From Rahnella variigena (GTDB lineage Bacteria; Pseudomonadota; Gammaproteobacteria; Enterobacterales; Enterobacteriaceae): a stretch of 64,000 bases of DNA. The translations under genes were made by a program, and so were the position numbers. The stretch spans positions 1,612,001 to 1,676,000 of the forward strand of contig NZ_NSDJ01000001.1 in the NCBI RefSeq assembly GCF_003610915.1. The letters are read 5' to 3'. The notes beneath the pieces are model-generated. The model was not told where the DNA came from. It searched no databases and was given only the letters and a program-made list of their open reading frames with translations. Shown piece after piece: positions 46,449-56,226 of this stretch; positions within the stretch are counted from its first letter, which is position 1, and each line of letters starts with the position of its first letter.

Positions 46449-46578
46449 GGTTTTGTGTTAATGATCAATCTGTGATCCCGGAGGTACTGCGCGGCAGGTA
46501 TATACAATAAAGAGTCTGGCTGCTGAGTTATTAATGACCTACAATTTGCATGGGAATTATTAATAGCTAAGGGATGAC

Positions 46579-47235
46579 ATGGCTGACATTGAAGATATCG
46601 CCACGCGGATTGCCGGGATTATTCTGTCCCCTGATTCTGTATATGGCCTTATAAACGGTGCACTTACCGTTCCGGTTGATTTTGGATACATGGCGTATGG
46701 GGTATTTGATACCGGTTCACGATACATACATGAAACGATGCGAATACGCATGGCGGCAGCAATCAGAAGCGACATTCTGAATCACCATCATATCTCTGAA
46801 GCAGTGAAACTGGTTTTTAACGATTTTAATAAATATGTTTCAGAAACTGAGCAAGACAAAATTTACCGAGGTGTAGTTTCATCAGTACTTGGCAGACTCG
46901 GTACTTCTATGGTTATCACAAAAATATCGGGAGCTGTATTAGAGCGGGTTTCCTTTATTTCGGCCTGCAGCAGTAAACCCTATATTGGGGCTATAAGTAC
47001 TATTTTAATGATCGGTGGTATGTCAGAACGCTCAATACGCACCTCTGAATCTCTGCAGGCAGAATTCCCGGAAATTTATAAGCTTCTCAGACCAAGAGAT
47101 TACGACCTGCTTTATTTCCTGTTTAAATCTTCAGTCCAACCCTTTGTGGACGCGATACATGTCAGAATGACGCAAGGTGAACCCACATTCAGGAAAATTA
47201 TGGATAGCGTGGAGAAGAAGCTCAATGCAGCATAA
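46579..47235 (+). CDS. Unknown protein, first of an orphan two-gene unit
   Basis: The 218-aa protein starts MADIEDIATRIAGIILSPDS. AAGGGA lies a few bases before the ATG. It has a mildly hydrophobic middle (KPYIGAISTILMIGGM) but no clear signal peptide, and ends in a helical region rich in charged residues (DSVEKKLNAA). Base composition is lower in GC than the genes on each side. I do not recognise a domain. The next gene overlaps its end by 11 bp. A self-contained pair such as an effector/immunity or toxin/partner unit would fit, but nothing in the sequence proves it. Confidence 0.65.
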   Translation: MADIEDIATRIAGIILSPDSVYGLINGALTVPVDFGYMAYGVFDTGSRYIHETMRIRMAAAIRSDILNHHHISEAVKLVFNDFNKYVSETEQDKIYRGVVSSVLGRLGTSMVITKISGAVLERVSFISACSSKPYIGAISTILMIGGMSERSIRTSESLQAEFPEIYKLLRPRDYDLLYFLFKSSVQPFVDAIHVRMTQGEPTFRKIMDSVEKKLNAA

Positions 47236-47479
47236 TACTATTTTTATACGCTTTATCCGCTCCTTACTTAATATTACCTCTAAGATTATCACCTTCACTA
47301 TTCATCATGCTTTTGAAGCACTTATTGGCCCACTGATCGTTATTGGCCCAATACTTTGCATTATGCTTGTCGAACCCTGGCCGATAAAGTTTGTCAGCAT
47401 CGGAGTGTGGCTCGTGTTCCTCTATTTTCTGTCTAAGGCGATTGATAAACTCATTGGCAGAGACAAACGTGATAATTAA
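47225..47479 (+). CDS. Small membrane protein, second of an orphan two-gene unit
   Basis: The 84-aa protein starts MQHNTIFIRFIRSLLNITSK. Two membrane spans follow (about 35-53 ALIGPLIVIGPILCIMLVE, and 57-75 FVSIGVWLVFLYFLSKAI), and the tail is positively charged (KLIGRDKRDN). The ATG lies 11 bp inside the end of the upstream gene, so translation is coupled. No family recognised. By size and placement it could be an inner-membrane partner or protector of the 218-aa protein. Confidence 0.65.
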   Translation: MQHNTIFIRFIRSLLNITSKIITFTIHHAFEALIGPLIVIGPILCIMLVEPWPIKFVSIGVWLVFLYFLSKAIDKLIGRDKRDN

Positions 47480-47505
47480 TTTCCTTAATTAGGTTCCCCC
47501 CATTT

Positions 47506-47529
47506 GCAGGGATCATATTTGATCCCTGC
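47506..47529. terminator. Hairpin between convergent genes
   Basis: GCAGGGATCA and TGATCCCTGC form a perfect 10-bp stem with a TATT loop. It has no clear T run on either strand, so it may be a terminator helped by Rho or an mRNA 3' end stabiliser. Confidence 0.5.
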
Positions 47530-47543
47530 CTCAGACCGCCCTC

Positions 47544-48509
47544 TCAAAACGTAATCAGTTTCTTCGTCACACTGTTCTTTAGCAGCAACATTGAAGACAG
47601 CACTGAAAGCAGGAACGTCAGCAGGATGACCAACAGTTTTGCGGTCAGGGAATTGATCGGGATCCACTGGATTAATAAATTGAAAAAGGTGTAGTGGAGA
47701 ATATAAACGCCGGTCATGGTTTTCCCCAGCGAACTGACCATTTCACTGACCGGCAACCGTGTGGCGTCTTGCTTGACGCCATTGGCCGCGATAATAATCA
47801 ACACCACCAGAATATAGACCTGCGATCCGGTCAGAATAAAGCTGTTGCGCTCCATATTGAAGAGCGAAAAGAAGAAATGCTTTTCATAAAACCAGGTGAA
47901 AATATACACAAACGGAATGGCGATGGCAGCAATTTTTGCCACCCGCGGGCGACCGTACAGTGCGGAAATCACCGGATCATACAACAACTGCCCGGTCAGA
48001 TAATAAAGCACCCAGGTCCAGATGCGGAACTGTGCGGGCGTCGAAAAAGCTTTGTGTTCCGTGTAATAGATGGCCAGCAGATCATACGCAAACGAAAAAA
48101 TCAGCAGACCGGCAATCAGCGCGGCGAGGATGACCCGTCTTTTGGCCAGCCATTCCACTACCGGGTGAAAAGTGTAAATAATGACCAGCGAAAAGATAAA
48201 CCACGGCTGGATAAGATAGCCTTTCTGGTAAGGCCCCCATAAATAATAAATCGAAAACCAGAAGATGAAGAGGGTTAATATGCTGCGAATTTTCTTCATC
48301 TGCCATTCTGTTGTGTGCTGCGAACCGGCATCCATATAACCGGTAACCACAAAAAACAGCGGCGTGGCGATGGTCGAAATAAAGGTCAGAAAAGCCAGAA
48401 TGCTGTCGTAGTTATAATTGTAATTGTCGTAAGTGTTATAAACGGTGAAAAAAGTCACGGCGGTCAGGCAGCCGAGCGTTTTAATAATATTCAGTCCCGT
48501 GGTGTTCAT
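47544..48509 (-). CDS. Acyltransferase 3 family membrane protein
   Basis: The 321-aa integral membrane protein has about ten helices and belongs to the Acyl_transf_3 (OafA/WecH-like) family. Family members move acetyl or succinyl groups onto polysaccharides or lipids. Visible are the N-terminal LNIIKTLGCLTAVTFFTVYN, ATPLFFVVTGYMDA, WFIFSLVIIYTFHPVVEW and GVYILHYTFFNLLIQW. The usual first-helix histidine (RxxAxxxVxxxH) is not present in standard form, so activity is uncertain. Its start overlaps the stop of the RND pump gene by four bases, so it is part of that operon. Confidence 0.8.
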   Translation of the reverse strand: MNTTGLNIIKTLGCLTAVTFFTVYNTYDNYNYNYDSILAFLTFISTIATPLFFVVTGYMDAGSQHTTEWQMKKIRSILTLFIFWFSIYYLWGPYQKGYLIQPWFIFSLVIIYTFHPVVEWLAKRRVILAALIAGLLIFSFAYDLLAIYYTEHKAFSTPAQFRIWTWVLYYLTGQLLYDPVISALYGRPRVAKIAAIAIPFVYIFTWFYEKHFFFSLFNMERNSFILTGSQVYILVVLIIIAANGVKQDATRLPVSEMVSSLGKTMTGVYILHYTFFNLLIQWIPINSLTAKLLVILLTFLLSVLSSMLLLKNSVTKKLITF

Positions 48510-51500
48510 TGTGTACGTCGTTGTCCTTCACGATGGAAACAGTTGTAAATCACCGGCAGCGCGAGCAGCGTCAGCACGGTGGCAAATCCCAGCCCGAACA
48601 TAATAACAACCGCCATGCTCTGGAAAAAGACATCCAGCAATAACGGGGCGAGGCCGAGCACAGTGGTGAAAGCGGTCAGCAGGATAGGGCGCAGACGCGA
48701 GGTGGCGGCGTAGATGATCGCCTCGGTCTGACTCTTCTCTTTTTTCTGCTGGCCGATTTCCTCGACCAGTACGATGCCGTTGCGGATCAGCATGCCGCTC
48801 AGGCTGAGCAGGCCGATCAGCGCCATAAATCCAAACGGAATGCCGGTGAGCAGGAAGCCAAACGTCACGCCGATCAGCGCCAGTGGCACCGTCAGCCAGA
48901 TGGCGATGGCGTTTTTCACCGAACTGAACATCAGCACGGTGATGATAAACATCATCAGGAAACCAATCGGCAGCGTGGTGAATAATCCCTGTTGCGCTTC
49001 AGCGGAGTTTTCCGCATCGCCGCCCCATTCTATGCTGTAGCCGTGCGGCAAGGTCAGTGCCTCAACCTGTGGCCGGATACGCGCCAGCATATCGCCGGAA
49101 GTCTCGCCGCTGGCCGGATCCGGATCGGTCTGCACGGTGAGTACCCGCGAGCGGTCACGCCGCATGATCAGCGGGTCTTCCCATTCGACCCTGAAATCAC
49201 TGACCACGTTACTCAGCGGAATAAACTGCTGGCGCGTCTGGCTCCAGACCATGATATTGGCCATGTGATCGACATCCAGCCGTTCCGCTGACGGGGGACG
49301 CAATAGAACCGGCATTAACGTTGAACCGTCACGGAATATGCCGACGGTGCTGCCGCTGAAATTCATCTGTAGCGCACTGTCGACGTCACCCCGGTCAACG
49401 CCCAGTTCGCGCCCAAGATAAGGTGAGAACACCGGACGCACCCTTTTGCTGCGATCCTGCCAGTCATTACGCACGCCGTCTGCTGCGCCGTCCTCGAGAA
49501 TAATTTTATCGACCTGACTGGCAATCTGGCGAAGCGTATCGGGATCGGATCCTTTGATGCGCACTTCAATCGCGCTGCCGCCGGACGGGCCAAACATGAT
49601 GCGTTTCAGGCTGGCATTGACCTCGGGATAATGATCACGAATGTTCTGTTCGGTGCGGCGGGTCAGTGCGGCGATTTTCCGCTGATCGTCCATACGCACC
49701 ATAATCTGCGCATAGTTGGAGTACTGGCGTTCACCGTTGTAGGTGAGAATAAAGCGCATCCCGCCCTGACCGACGGTGGTCACGGTGTTTTCCACGCCTT
49801 CCTGATGATTGATCTCTTTTTCGATTTCTCCCGCAATACGCGCGGTGTGGTTGATATCGGTGCCATAAGGCATCCACAAATCGACGAAGAAAATCGGCGT
49901 ATTAGACGACGGGAAAAAGTTCTGGCGCACAAAGCCGAATCCCCAGACTGATGCCGCCAGCAGCGCGGCGAGAACAACCAGCGTGAGAGTCTGGCGTACC
50001 AGCAGCGCCGACAGCACGCGCCGGTAAACGCGAAATATCCAGCCGCCGTAGGGATCATCGGCCTGCTCATCCGTTTTTTTCTCTGCCACTTTCATGTTGG
50101 CGAATGCCCATTTCACCAGCACCGGCGTCAGTGTCAGCGCGGTCACCCAACTGAGCATCAGCGATATCAGTAATACCTGGAACAGCGATTTACAGTATTC
50201 CCCGGTCGAATCCTGCGAGAGGCCGATGGGTGCAAACGCCAGAATGGCAATCACGGTGGCGCCCAGTAAAGGGAGGGCAGAACGTTTAATGATGTGCGAA
50301 ATGGCATTCATCAGCGGATTGCCTTGCTGGCGGGCAATCAGCACGCCTTCCACCACCACAATCGCATTATCCACCAGCATACTGAGCGCGATAATCAGCG
50401 CCCCGAGCGAAATACGCTGCAGCTCGATGCCGAATAAATACATGATAAGCAGTGTGCCGAGCACGTTCAGCGCCAGCGACACGGCAATGATAATCCCGCT
50501 GCGCAGCCCCATAAAAATCAGCAGTACGCCGACCACAATCGCCAGCGCCATCAGGAAGTTAATGATGAATCCGTCGACGGATTTCTTCACTTCAGAGGCC
50601 TGATCATAAAATACTTTCAGCTGGATCCCGGCCGGTTTATCGGCGGACAGCTGCTGCATGCGGGCTTCAATCGCATGACCGATATTCATGACATTCACGC
50701 CGGGAATATACGAGACACCGATGGTCAGCGCATCACGGCCATTGGCGTGGTAAATATTGCCCGGATGATCGCTTACGCCCTGCGACACCGTGGCGATATC
50801 ACGCAGGTAAATGCTGTGCGTGGTTCCGGCGGGGCTGATCAGCACATTATTCAGTTCATCAATATTCTGAAAACCACCGGTCGGATGCAGGCGGATCGAC
50901 TCGCTGCCGACGGTCATGCTGCCCGCGTCGGACACCAGATTCTGCCGGTTCAGCACATCGGCGAGACGCGGCAACGTCACGCCGTATGCCGCCATTTTGG
51001 CGCGGGAAATCTCGATATAGACCTGTTCAGGCAGGACACCGCCGATGGCAACCTTACCGACGCCGGGTACCAGCACCAGTTCCCTGCGCAACTGTTCAGC
51101 GTATTTGCGCAGTTCGGGATTAGTGAAGTTATCGCCATAAATTGAGAAAAAATAGCCGTATACATCGCCGAAATCATCGTTCACAAACGGCGGGCTGACA
51201 CCGGGCGGAAATTGCAGCGTGGCGTCATTGACGCGTCGGCGCAGTTCATCCCAGATTTGCGGCAGTTCGGAGGAGTGATAGCGGGAATCGATATTGACGG
51301 TGATTTGCGATAAGCCGACGGCGGAAATCGAAGAAATGTTATCGACATAAGGCAGGCGTTGCAGGGCATTTTCCAGCGGCAACGTGACTTCTTCCTCAAC
51401 CTGCTGGGAAGATGCGCCGGGATACTGCACGGAAACCACGGCAGTTTTGATGGTGAAAGCCGGATCTTCCAGCCGTCCGATATTGAACAAGGCAATCAGT

Positions 51501-51574
51501 CCGCCCACGCCGAGCAGCAGGATCACCAGCCAGACGCGCGTCGGATTATTAATAAAGCTGTCGTTGATGCTCAT
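48506..51574 (-). CDS. RND efflux transporter, inner-membrane pump
   Basis: The 1022-aa pump is of the HAE1/AcrB family. It has 12 helices and two large periplasmic loops, and uses the proton gradient. The N-terminus is SFINNPTRVWLVILLLGVGG. The TM4 region ALSMLVDNAIVVVEGV keeps one acidic residue, and ILAFAPIGLSQDSTGEY and GLLSLSGMLIRNGIVLVEEIG are typical repeats. The start is the ATG that overlaps the adaptor stop (TGATG). No outer-membrane factor gene is present, so it should use a TolC-like protein from elsewhere. Sequence pattern is closer to VexH/TriC-like pumps than to AcrB itself. Confidence 0.92.
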   Translation of the reverse strand: MSINDSFINNPTRVWLVILLLGVGGLIALFNIGRLEDPAFTIKTAVVSVQYPGASSQQVEEEVTLPLENALQRLPYVDNISSISAVGLSQITVNIDSRYHSSELPQIWDELRRRVNDATLQFPPGVSPPFVNDDFGDVYGYFFSIYGDNFTNPELRKYAEQLRRELVLVPGVGKVAIGGVLPEQVYIEISRAKMAAYGVTLPRLADVLNRQNLVSDAGSMTVGSESIRLHPTGGFQNIDELNNVLISPAGTTHSIYLRDIATVSQGVSDHPGNIYHANGRDALTIGVSYIPGVNVMNIGHAIEARMQQLSADKPAGIQLKVFYDQASEVKKSVDGFIINFLMALAIVVGVLLIFMGLRSGIIIAVSLALNVLGTLLIMYLFGIELQRISLGALIIALSMLVDNAIVVVEGVLIARQQGNPLMNAISHIIKRSALPLLGATVIAILAFAPIGLSQDSTGEYCKSLFQVLLISLMLSWVTALTLTPVLVKWAFANMKVAEKKTDEQADDPYGGWIFRVYRRVLSALLVRQTLTLVVLAALLAASVWGFGFVRQNFFPSSNTPIFFVDLWMPYGTDINHTARIAGEIEKEINHQEGVENTVTTVGQGGMRFILTYNGERQYSNYAQIMVRMDDQRKIAALTRRTEQNIRDHYPEVNASLKRIMFGPSGGSAIEVRIKGSDPDTLRQIASQVDKIILEDGAADGVRNDWQDRSKRVRPVFSPYLGRELGVDRGDVDSALQMNFSGSTVGIFRDGSTLMPVLLRPPSAERLDVDHMANIMVWSQTRQQFIPLSNVVSDFRVEWEDPLIMRRDRSRVLTVQTDPDPASGETSGDMLARIRPQVEALTLPHGYSIEWGGDAENSAEAQQGLFTTLPIGFLMMFIITVLMFSSVKNAIAIWLTVPLALIGVTFGFLLTGIPFGFMALIGLLSLSGMLIRNGIVLVEEIGQQKKEKSQTEAIIYAATSRLRPILLTAFTTVLGLAPLLLDVFFQSMAVVIMFGLGFATVLTLLALPVIYNCFHREGQRRTQ

Positions 51575-52674
51575 CACAGACCCCGTTCCCTGACCCAGAT
51601 TCGAACCGGTTGCTGAGCGTGTAATTCGCTGACGCCCGCCGCGACCACTCTGTCTCCTTTTTGCAGGCCGGATTTGATTTCGATGCCCTGAGAGGTCAGT
51701 TCGCCGACGGTCACTTTGCGGTCTTCGACATGTAATGTGTCGCCTTCACCGGCAATCACCCAGACGTGTGCCTCATTGCGCTGGCTGCTGTCCGGGTTAA
51801 ATACCGCTTCGACCGGCACCACCAGCGTATCCACGGGCGTTGCCGTCGCGAGATTGGCCGGATTGATCGTCACGGTGCCACTTAAACCGGCGACGGCCGG
51901 GAAGTTTTCCGGGCGTGGCATGATCAGCGTCACCTGCCAGGTGAGCGAATTGGCTTCGCTGCTGGCGGTGTGTTCTTTATAAGTGGCGGTGAATTCGCGG
52001 TCAGGAAGGTTGTTAATGCGCACCCGTGGCTGGTAACTGGCATTACGCATATCGAGGCTGGTAAACAGGTTTTCCGGGACGCTGAAAATCACGTCTAACA
52101 GATCTGAGCGGCTGATCGTCGCGACTGGCTGACCGGCAGCGACGACCTGATGATTTCGCACAGAAAGCCGGGCGATCACCCCGCTGAACGGTGCGGTCAG
52201 GTTCAAATCATTCAGTTCTTCCTGCGCGATTTTCAGCGCGGCTCTGGCCGAATCCCGGCTGGCTTTGTGCACTTCGAGTTCCGCCTGCGACACCACGTTG
52301 CGCCGTGCCAGCGTCTGATAACGTTCGAACTGACGCTGCGCCAGCGTGGCCGCGCTCTGGCGATCGTTCAGACGCTGACGGGCATCATTGTTAGTCAGCC
52401 GGGCGAGGATTTGCCCTTGTTTCACCGCCTCGCCTTCCCGCACTTCCAGCGTCTGCAACTGGCCTGCGCGCTTAAACGCGATATCAGTATTATCGCCAGC
52501 CAGAATGCGTGCCGGAAACACGCGGGTACTCAGCGGACTGGCCGCTTCAGCAGTAGCGATTTTAACCTGACGTGGCGGAACAGGGACGTCTGTGGTTTTC
52601 TGATCACAGGCGCTTAAAAGTAAAAGGAGGATCAGAGCGGGAGAAAAGCGGATATTCAAAATACTTCCCCTCAT
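51574..52674 (-). CDS. RND efflux periplasmic adaptor lipoprotein
   Basis: The 366-aa membrane fusion protein has a lipoprotein signal (LILLLLLSAC, lipidated cysteine near residue 23). A lipoyl half-domain (KRAGQLQTLEVREGEAVKQGQILARL), a coiled-coil hairpin (about 100-160, AATLAQRQFERYQTLARRNVVSQAELEVHKASR) and the second lipoyl half (LTAPFSGVIARLSVRNHQVV) follow. It links the RND pump to the outer-membrane channel. The ATG at 52674 gives the best signal peptide; an ATG three codons earlier is possible. First gene of the adaptor-pump-acyltransferase operon. Confidence 0.92.
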   Translation of the reverse strand: MRGSILNIRFSPALILLLLLSACDQKTTDVPVPPRQVKIATAEAASPLSTRVFPARILAGDNTDIAFKRAGQLQTLEVREGEAVKQGQILARLTNNDARQRLNDRQSAATLAQRQFERYQTLARRNVVSQAELEVHKASRDSARAALKIAQEELNDLNLTAPFSGVIARLSVRNHQVVAAGQPVATISRSDLLDVIFSVPENLFTSLDMRNASYQPRVRINNLPDREFTATYKEHTASSEANSLTWQVTLIMPRPENFPAVAGLSGTVTINPANLATATPVDTLVVPVEAVFNPDSSQRNEAHVWVIAGEGDTLHVEDRKVTVGELTSQGIEIKSGLQKGDRVVAAGVSELHAQQPVRIWVRERGL

Positions 52675-52952
52675 GCAAACCACATGCGAAAAATTTATTC
52701 CCGGCAGAATAGTGAAGGCCTTTAATACACAGGCTCCGCTATTTTCTGCTATGACGTATTTTTAGTGAGACTATTAGGCTACTTATTGTTTTTGTTTATT
52801 TAATTGTTTTTTTAAAGCAAGGAATTAACACTATTTAAGTCGGTATATTATAGTTTATACAGCTTTACGCATCTTGCCAGAAAACATCACGACAATTCAT
52901 TCATTACCCGCTTCATTCATGAACCATTTCAGGGGTCAAGGAGTCAGGCATT

Positions 52953-55667
52953 ATGAATAATCCAGCGCCACTTGCTGTGAATAAAACGACCACAGAAAAA
53001 CTGTGGTATCAGCAAACTGTAGAAGAAAGTCTGGCGGGGTTGCAGTCAGGACCAGCCGGGCTTTCCCCCGAAGAAGCACAAAATAAACTAAAACATTACG
53101 GACCGAATGTTCTTCCGCAAAAAGAAGGTAAGTCTTTATTTATAAAGTTTATCTCTCACTTTAAAGATATCCTGATTTATATCTTACTCGCCGCTGCCGT
53201 CGTCACCGCAATAATGGGTCATTGGGTAGACACACTGGTGATATTAGGCGTGGCGGTGATCAACGCCTTAATAGGTTTTATTCAGGAAAATAATGCCGAG
53301 AAATCATTGAAAAGTATTCAGAATATGCTTTCCAGTGAGGCGCTGGTATTACGCAGCGGACAACAGGTCACCGTGGCAACCGATGAAATTGTGCCGGGCG
53401 ACATTGTACTGCTGCGTCCCGGTGACAAAATTCCTGCCGATTTACGTCTGATAGATGTCCATAACCTGCGGGTGGAAGAAGCCATTCTGACCGGCGAATC
53501 CACGGTGGTATCGAAAAAAACCGATTCGCTGGAAGGTGAGAAGTCGATTGGTGACCGCAAAAACCTGGCGTTTTCAGGCACTACGGTCAGTTCCGGTACC
53601 GCCAGCGGCGTGGTATTTGCCACCGGCGGCCAGACCGAGCTTGGCCATATCAATGAAATGTTGTCCTCCATTGAAGACAATAAAACGCCGCTGCTGGTGC
53701 AGATAGACAAACTGGGTAAATCCATTTTCGTCATCATTCTGTTCATGATGGTGGCGCTGCTGATTTTCGGTTATCTGCTGCGCGATATCCCGTTTGGCGA
53801 ACTGCTGCTGTCGGTGATAAGTCTGGCAGTCGCGGCGGTACCTGAAGGCTTACCGGCGATCATCTCGATCATTCTTTCGCTCGGCGTGCAGGCGATGGCG
53901 CGCTCCAAAGCCATTATCCGCAAGCTGCCAACAGTGGAAACGCTGGGCGCGATGTCAGTGATTTGTTCGGATAAAACCGGCACGCTGACCATGAACGAAA
54001 TGACCGTCAAAGCAGTGATCCTGGCGGATAACATCTGGACGGTGGAAGGCAACAGTTACGAACCTATGGGCAGCTTTACGATTGCCGGTTCGGCGTCGCC
54101 GCTGCCTGCGGATTCTTCGCCTCTGCTGACTCAGTTCCTGCGTACAGTCGATATCTGTAACGACAGTACGCTTAAACAGGATGCTCATGGACACTGGGGG
54201 ATTACCGGTGGCCCGACCGAAGGGGCGCTGAAAGTGCTGGCGGCCAAAGCGCATTTGCCGGAGCTGGCGTTTAATCTCAGCAGTAAAATTCCGTTTGATT
54301 CGCTTTACAAATATATGGCGGTGGCGGGCGAGAAAAACGGTGAGTCGCAGATAATGCTCACCGGCGCGCCAGATGTGCTGCTCAAACTCTGCCAGTTCCA
54401 GCAAACACCGGCAGGTGCGGTGCCGCTGGATCATGCCTACTGGGAATCGGCAATTACGCAATATGCCAGCGAAGGGCTGCGCATGGTGGCCGCGGCCTGG
54501 AAGCCGGTTGATCAACCGGTTGCGGCACTCGATCATCCTGAACTCAGTCACGGTATGGTGCTGATCGGCATTGCGGGCATGATGGATCCGCCGCGTCCGG
54601 AAGCGATTGTGGCGATTGGCGAATGTCAGCAGGCGGGGATACGCGTCAAGATGATCACCGGCGACCATCAGGAAACGGCGATGGCGATCGGGAAAATGCT
54701 CGGCATCGGTAACAGCGAGAATTCCATCACCGGTTATGAGCTGGAACATATGGATGACGCGCAGCTGAGAAAGGCGGCCGTTCAGTTCGATATTTTTGCC
54801 CGTACCAGCCCGGAGCATAAACTGCGTCTGGTAAAAGCGTTGCAGGAGACCGGTGAAATTGTAGGGATGACCGGCGACGGCGTGAACGATGCGCCTGCGC
54901 TGAAACAGGCCAACGTCGGGATTGCCATGGGCATTAAAGGCACCGAGGTGACCAAAGAATCTGCTGATATGATCCTGGTGGATGACAACTTTGCCACTAT
55001 CGCCAATGCGGTCAGGGAAGGGCGGCGCGTTTACGATAACCTGAAGAAAACCATCCTCTTTATTATGCCGACCAACCTGGCACAGGGGTTGCTGATTATC
55101 ATCGCTATTCTGATGGGGAATCTGCTTCCGTTGACGCCGGTGCAAATTTTGTGGATGAACATGGCAACGTCCGCCACGCTCTCCTTCGGCCTGGCGTTTG
55201 AGAAAGCCGAAAGCCGTGTGATGCGCCGTCCGCCGCGCAATGTCAGCGCACACGTCATGGATAAATACGCCATCTGGCGTGTGGCGTTTGTCGGGCTACT
55301 GATTTCAATCAGCGCCTTCATGCTGGAAGCCTGGTTGCAACCGCGCGGTTATGAACCTGAATTCATCCGTACAGTGCTGTTGCAGACACTGGTGACCGCG
55401 CAGTGGGTGTACATGATTAACTGTCGCGATTCGGATAACTTCTCACTCAACCGCGGTCTGCTGCAAAACAAAGGGATCTGGATTGTCACCGTGGTGCTGT
55501 TCGCGCTGCAGGCGATCATTATCTACGTCCCGCTGATGAATACGCTGTTCGGCACACGACCGCTGCCGTTCTTCTACTGGATCATCGGCCTGTTGATCGG
55601 TATCGCGCTGTTCGTGATTGTCGAGATAGAAAAAGTACTGACCCGTAGCTGGCGGAAGGCGAGTTAA
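52953..55667 (+). CDS. P-type cation-transporting ATPase (type II)
   Basis: The 904-aa inner-membrane pump forms an aspartyl-phosphate. The TGES loop (AILTGESTVV), the ion-site PEGLPA in TM4 (about 297), the phosphorylation motif SDKTGTL (D about 341) and the hinge TGDGVNDAPALKQANVGIAMG (about 640) are all present. The type-II N-terminal cation domain (LSPEEAQNKLKHYGPNVL) is visible. The TM6 segment reads NMATSATLS near residue 736, in place of the N-x-x-T-D of calcium pumps. The ion is therefore not clear. AAGGAG precedes the ATG. It stands alone with its own terminator. Confidence 0.93.
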   Translation: MNNPAPLAVNKTTTEKLWYQQTVEESLAGLQSGPAGLSPEEAQNKLKHYGPNVLPQKEGKSLFIKFISHFKDILIYILLAAAVVTAIMGHWVDTLVILGVAVINALIGFIQENNAEKSLKSIQNMLSSEALVLRSGQQVTVATDEIVPGDIVLLRPGDKIPADLRLIDVHNLRVEEAILTGESTVVSKKTDSLEGEKSIGDRKNLAFSGTTVSSGTASGVVFATGGQTELGHINEMLSSIEDNKTPLLVQIDKLGKSIFVIILFMMVALLIFGYLLRDIPFGELLLSVISLAVAAVPEGLPAIISIILSLGVQAMARSKAIIRKLPTVETLGAMSVICSDKTGTLTMNEMTVKAVILADNIWTVEGNSYEPMGSFTIAGSASPLPADSSPLLTQFLRTVDICNDSTLKQDAHGHWGITGGPTEGALKVLAAKAHLPELAFNLSSKIPFDSLYKYMAVAGEKNGESQIMLTGAPDVLLKLCQFQQTPAGAVPLDHAYWESAITQYASEGLRMVAAAWKPVDQPVAALDHPELSHGMVLIGIAGMMDPPRPEAIVAIGECQQAGIRVKMITGDHQETAMAIGKMLGIGNSENSITGYELEHMDDAQLRKAAVQFDIFARTSPEHKLRLVKALQETGEIVGMTGDGVNDAPALKQANVGIAMGIKGTEVTKESADMILVDDNFATIANAVREGRRVYDNLKKTILFIMPTNLAQGLLIIIAILMGNLLPLTPVQILWMNMATSATLSFGLAFEKAESRVMRRPPRNVSAHVMDKYAIWRVAFVGLLISISAFMLEAWLQPRGYEPEFIRTVLLQTLVTAQWVYMINCRDSDNFSLNRGLLQNKGIWIVTVVLFALQAIIIYVPLMNTLFGTRPLPFFYWIIGLLIGIALFVIVEIEKVLTRSWRKAS

Positions 55668-55705
55668 CAAACCGCATTATCATCAGATGTCCGCTGCTAA
55701 ACCGG

Positions 55706-55732
55706 AAACCAGCCTAAAGGCTGGTTTTTTTT
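55706..55732 (+). terminator. Terminator after P-type ATPase
   Basis: AAACCAGCC and GGCTGGTTT form a 9-bp stem with a TAAA loop, followed by a T run. Confidence 0.95.
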
Positions 55733-55880
55733 CGCTCAGTTTAAGGCATTTTTTTTCCAAATATATTCCCTTTTAGAAAACATAATTTACATATTTTCGC
55801 ATCCTGTCCGATAGATGAAGAACGTCAAGTGGAATTCCTCTCTTTTGATACGGAAATGTTACTTAAAGAGGGGGTTTAAT

Positions 55881-55894
55881 TAAGAATACTCTTG
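55881..55894. promoter_or_regulatory. RcsAB-like box 1
   Basis: TAAGAATACTCTTG matches the RcsAB consensus TaAGaatatTCctA at most positions. It lies 690 bp before the RcsA-like gene. A second copy with the same TAAGAATACTCT core is 92 bp further on. Confidence 0.6.
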
Positions 55895-55972
55895 GTCATA
55901 TTATTAGCTAAAAAACAAATCAGGGGCGATGTTTGTTTCAAATTAAAGCAATAAGACTATTTTCACATCAGG

Positions 55973-55986
55973 TAAGAATACTCTGA
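55973..55986. promoter_or_regulatory. RcsAB-like box 2
   Basis: TAAGAATACTCTGA shares its first 12 bases with box 1. The E. coli rcsA gene is autoregulated through a single such box, so a pair before an rcsA-like gene is meaningful. Confidence 0.6.
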
Positions 55987-56226
55987 GGTATGCCCTGGTG
56001 AATTGCAAATGTTAATTTACAAGCATAAATGTATATAAAAAACCAATAGATCAGTTTCACCTAATAAGATTTTCAGAAAATCACTCAATTCTTATGTTTT
56101 CGTGTTTATTATCGGTAAATAAATGAAACTTAAATCACCCTTAAAAAAGTGAAATATTCTGTTTTAACGTAAACTTTCAGGTTAATTATTCTGCGAATGA
56201 AACACACTCTATGGGAGGGATTATTA

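Noticed and set aside
53955..55253. Open frame of 432 codons on the minus strand
   Set aside because: It lies fully antisense to the P-type ATPase gene, whose motifs are intact. The translation is rich in H and R as expected for a shadow frame, and has no ribosome site or domain.
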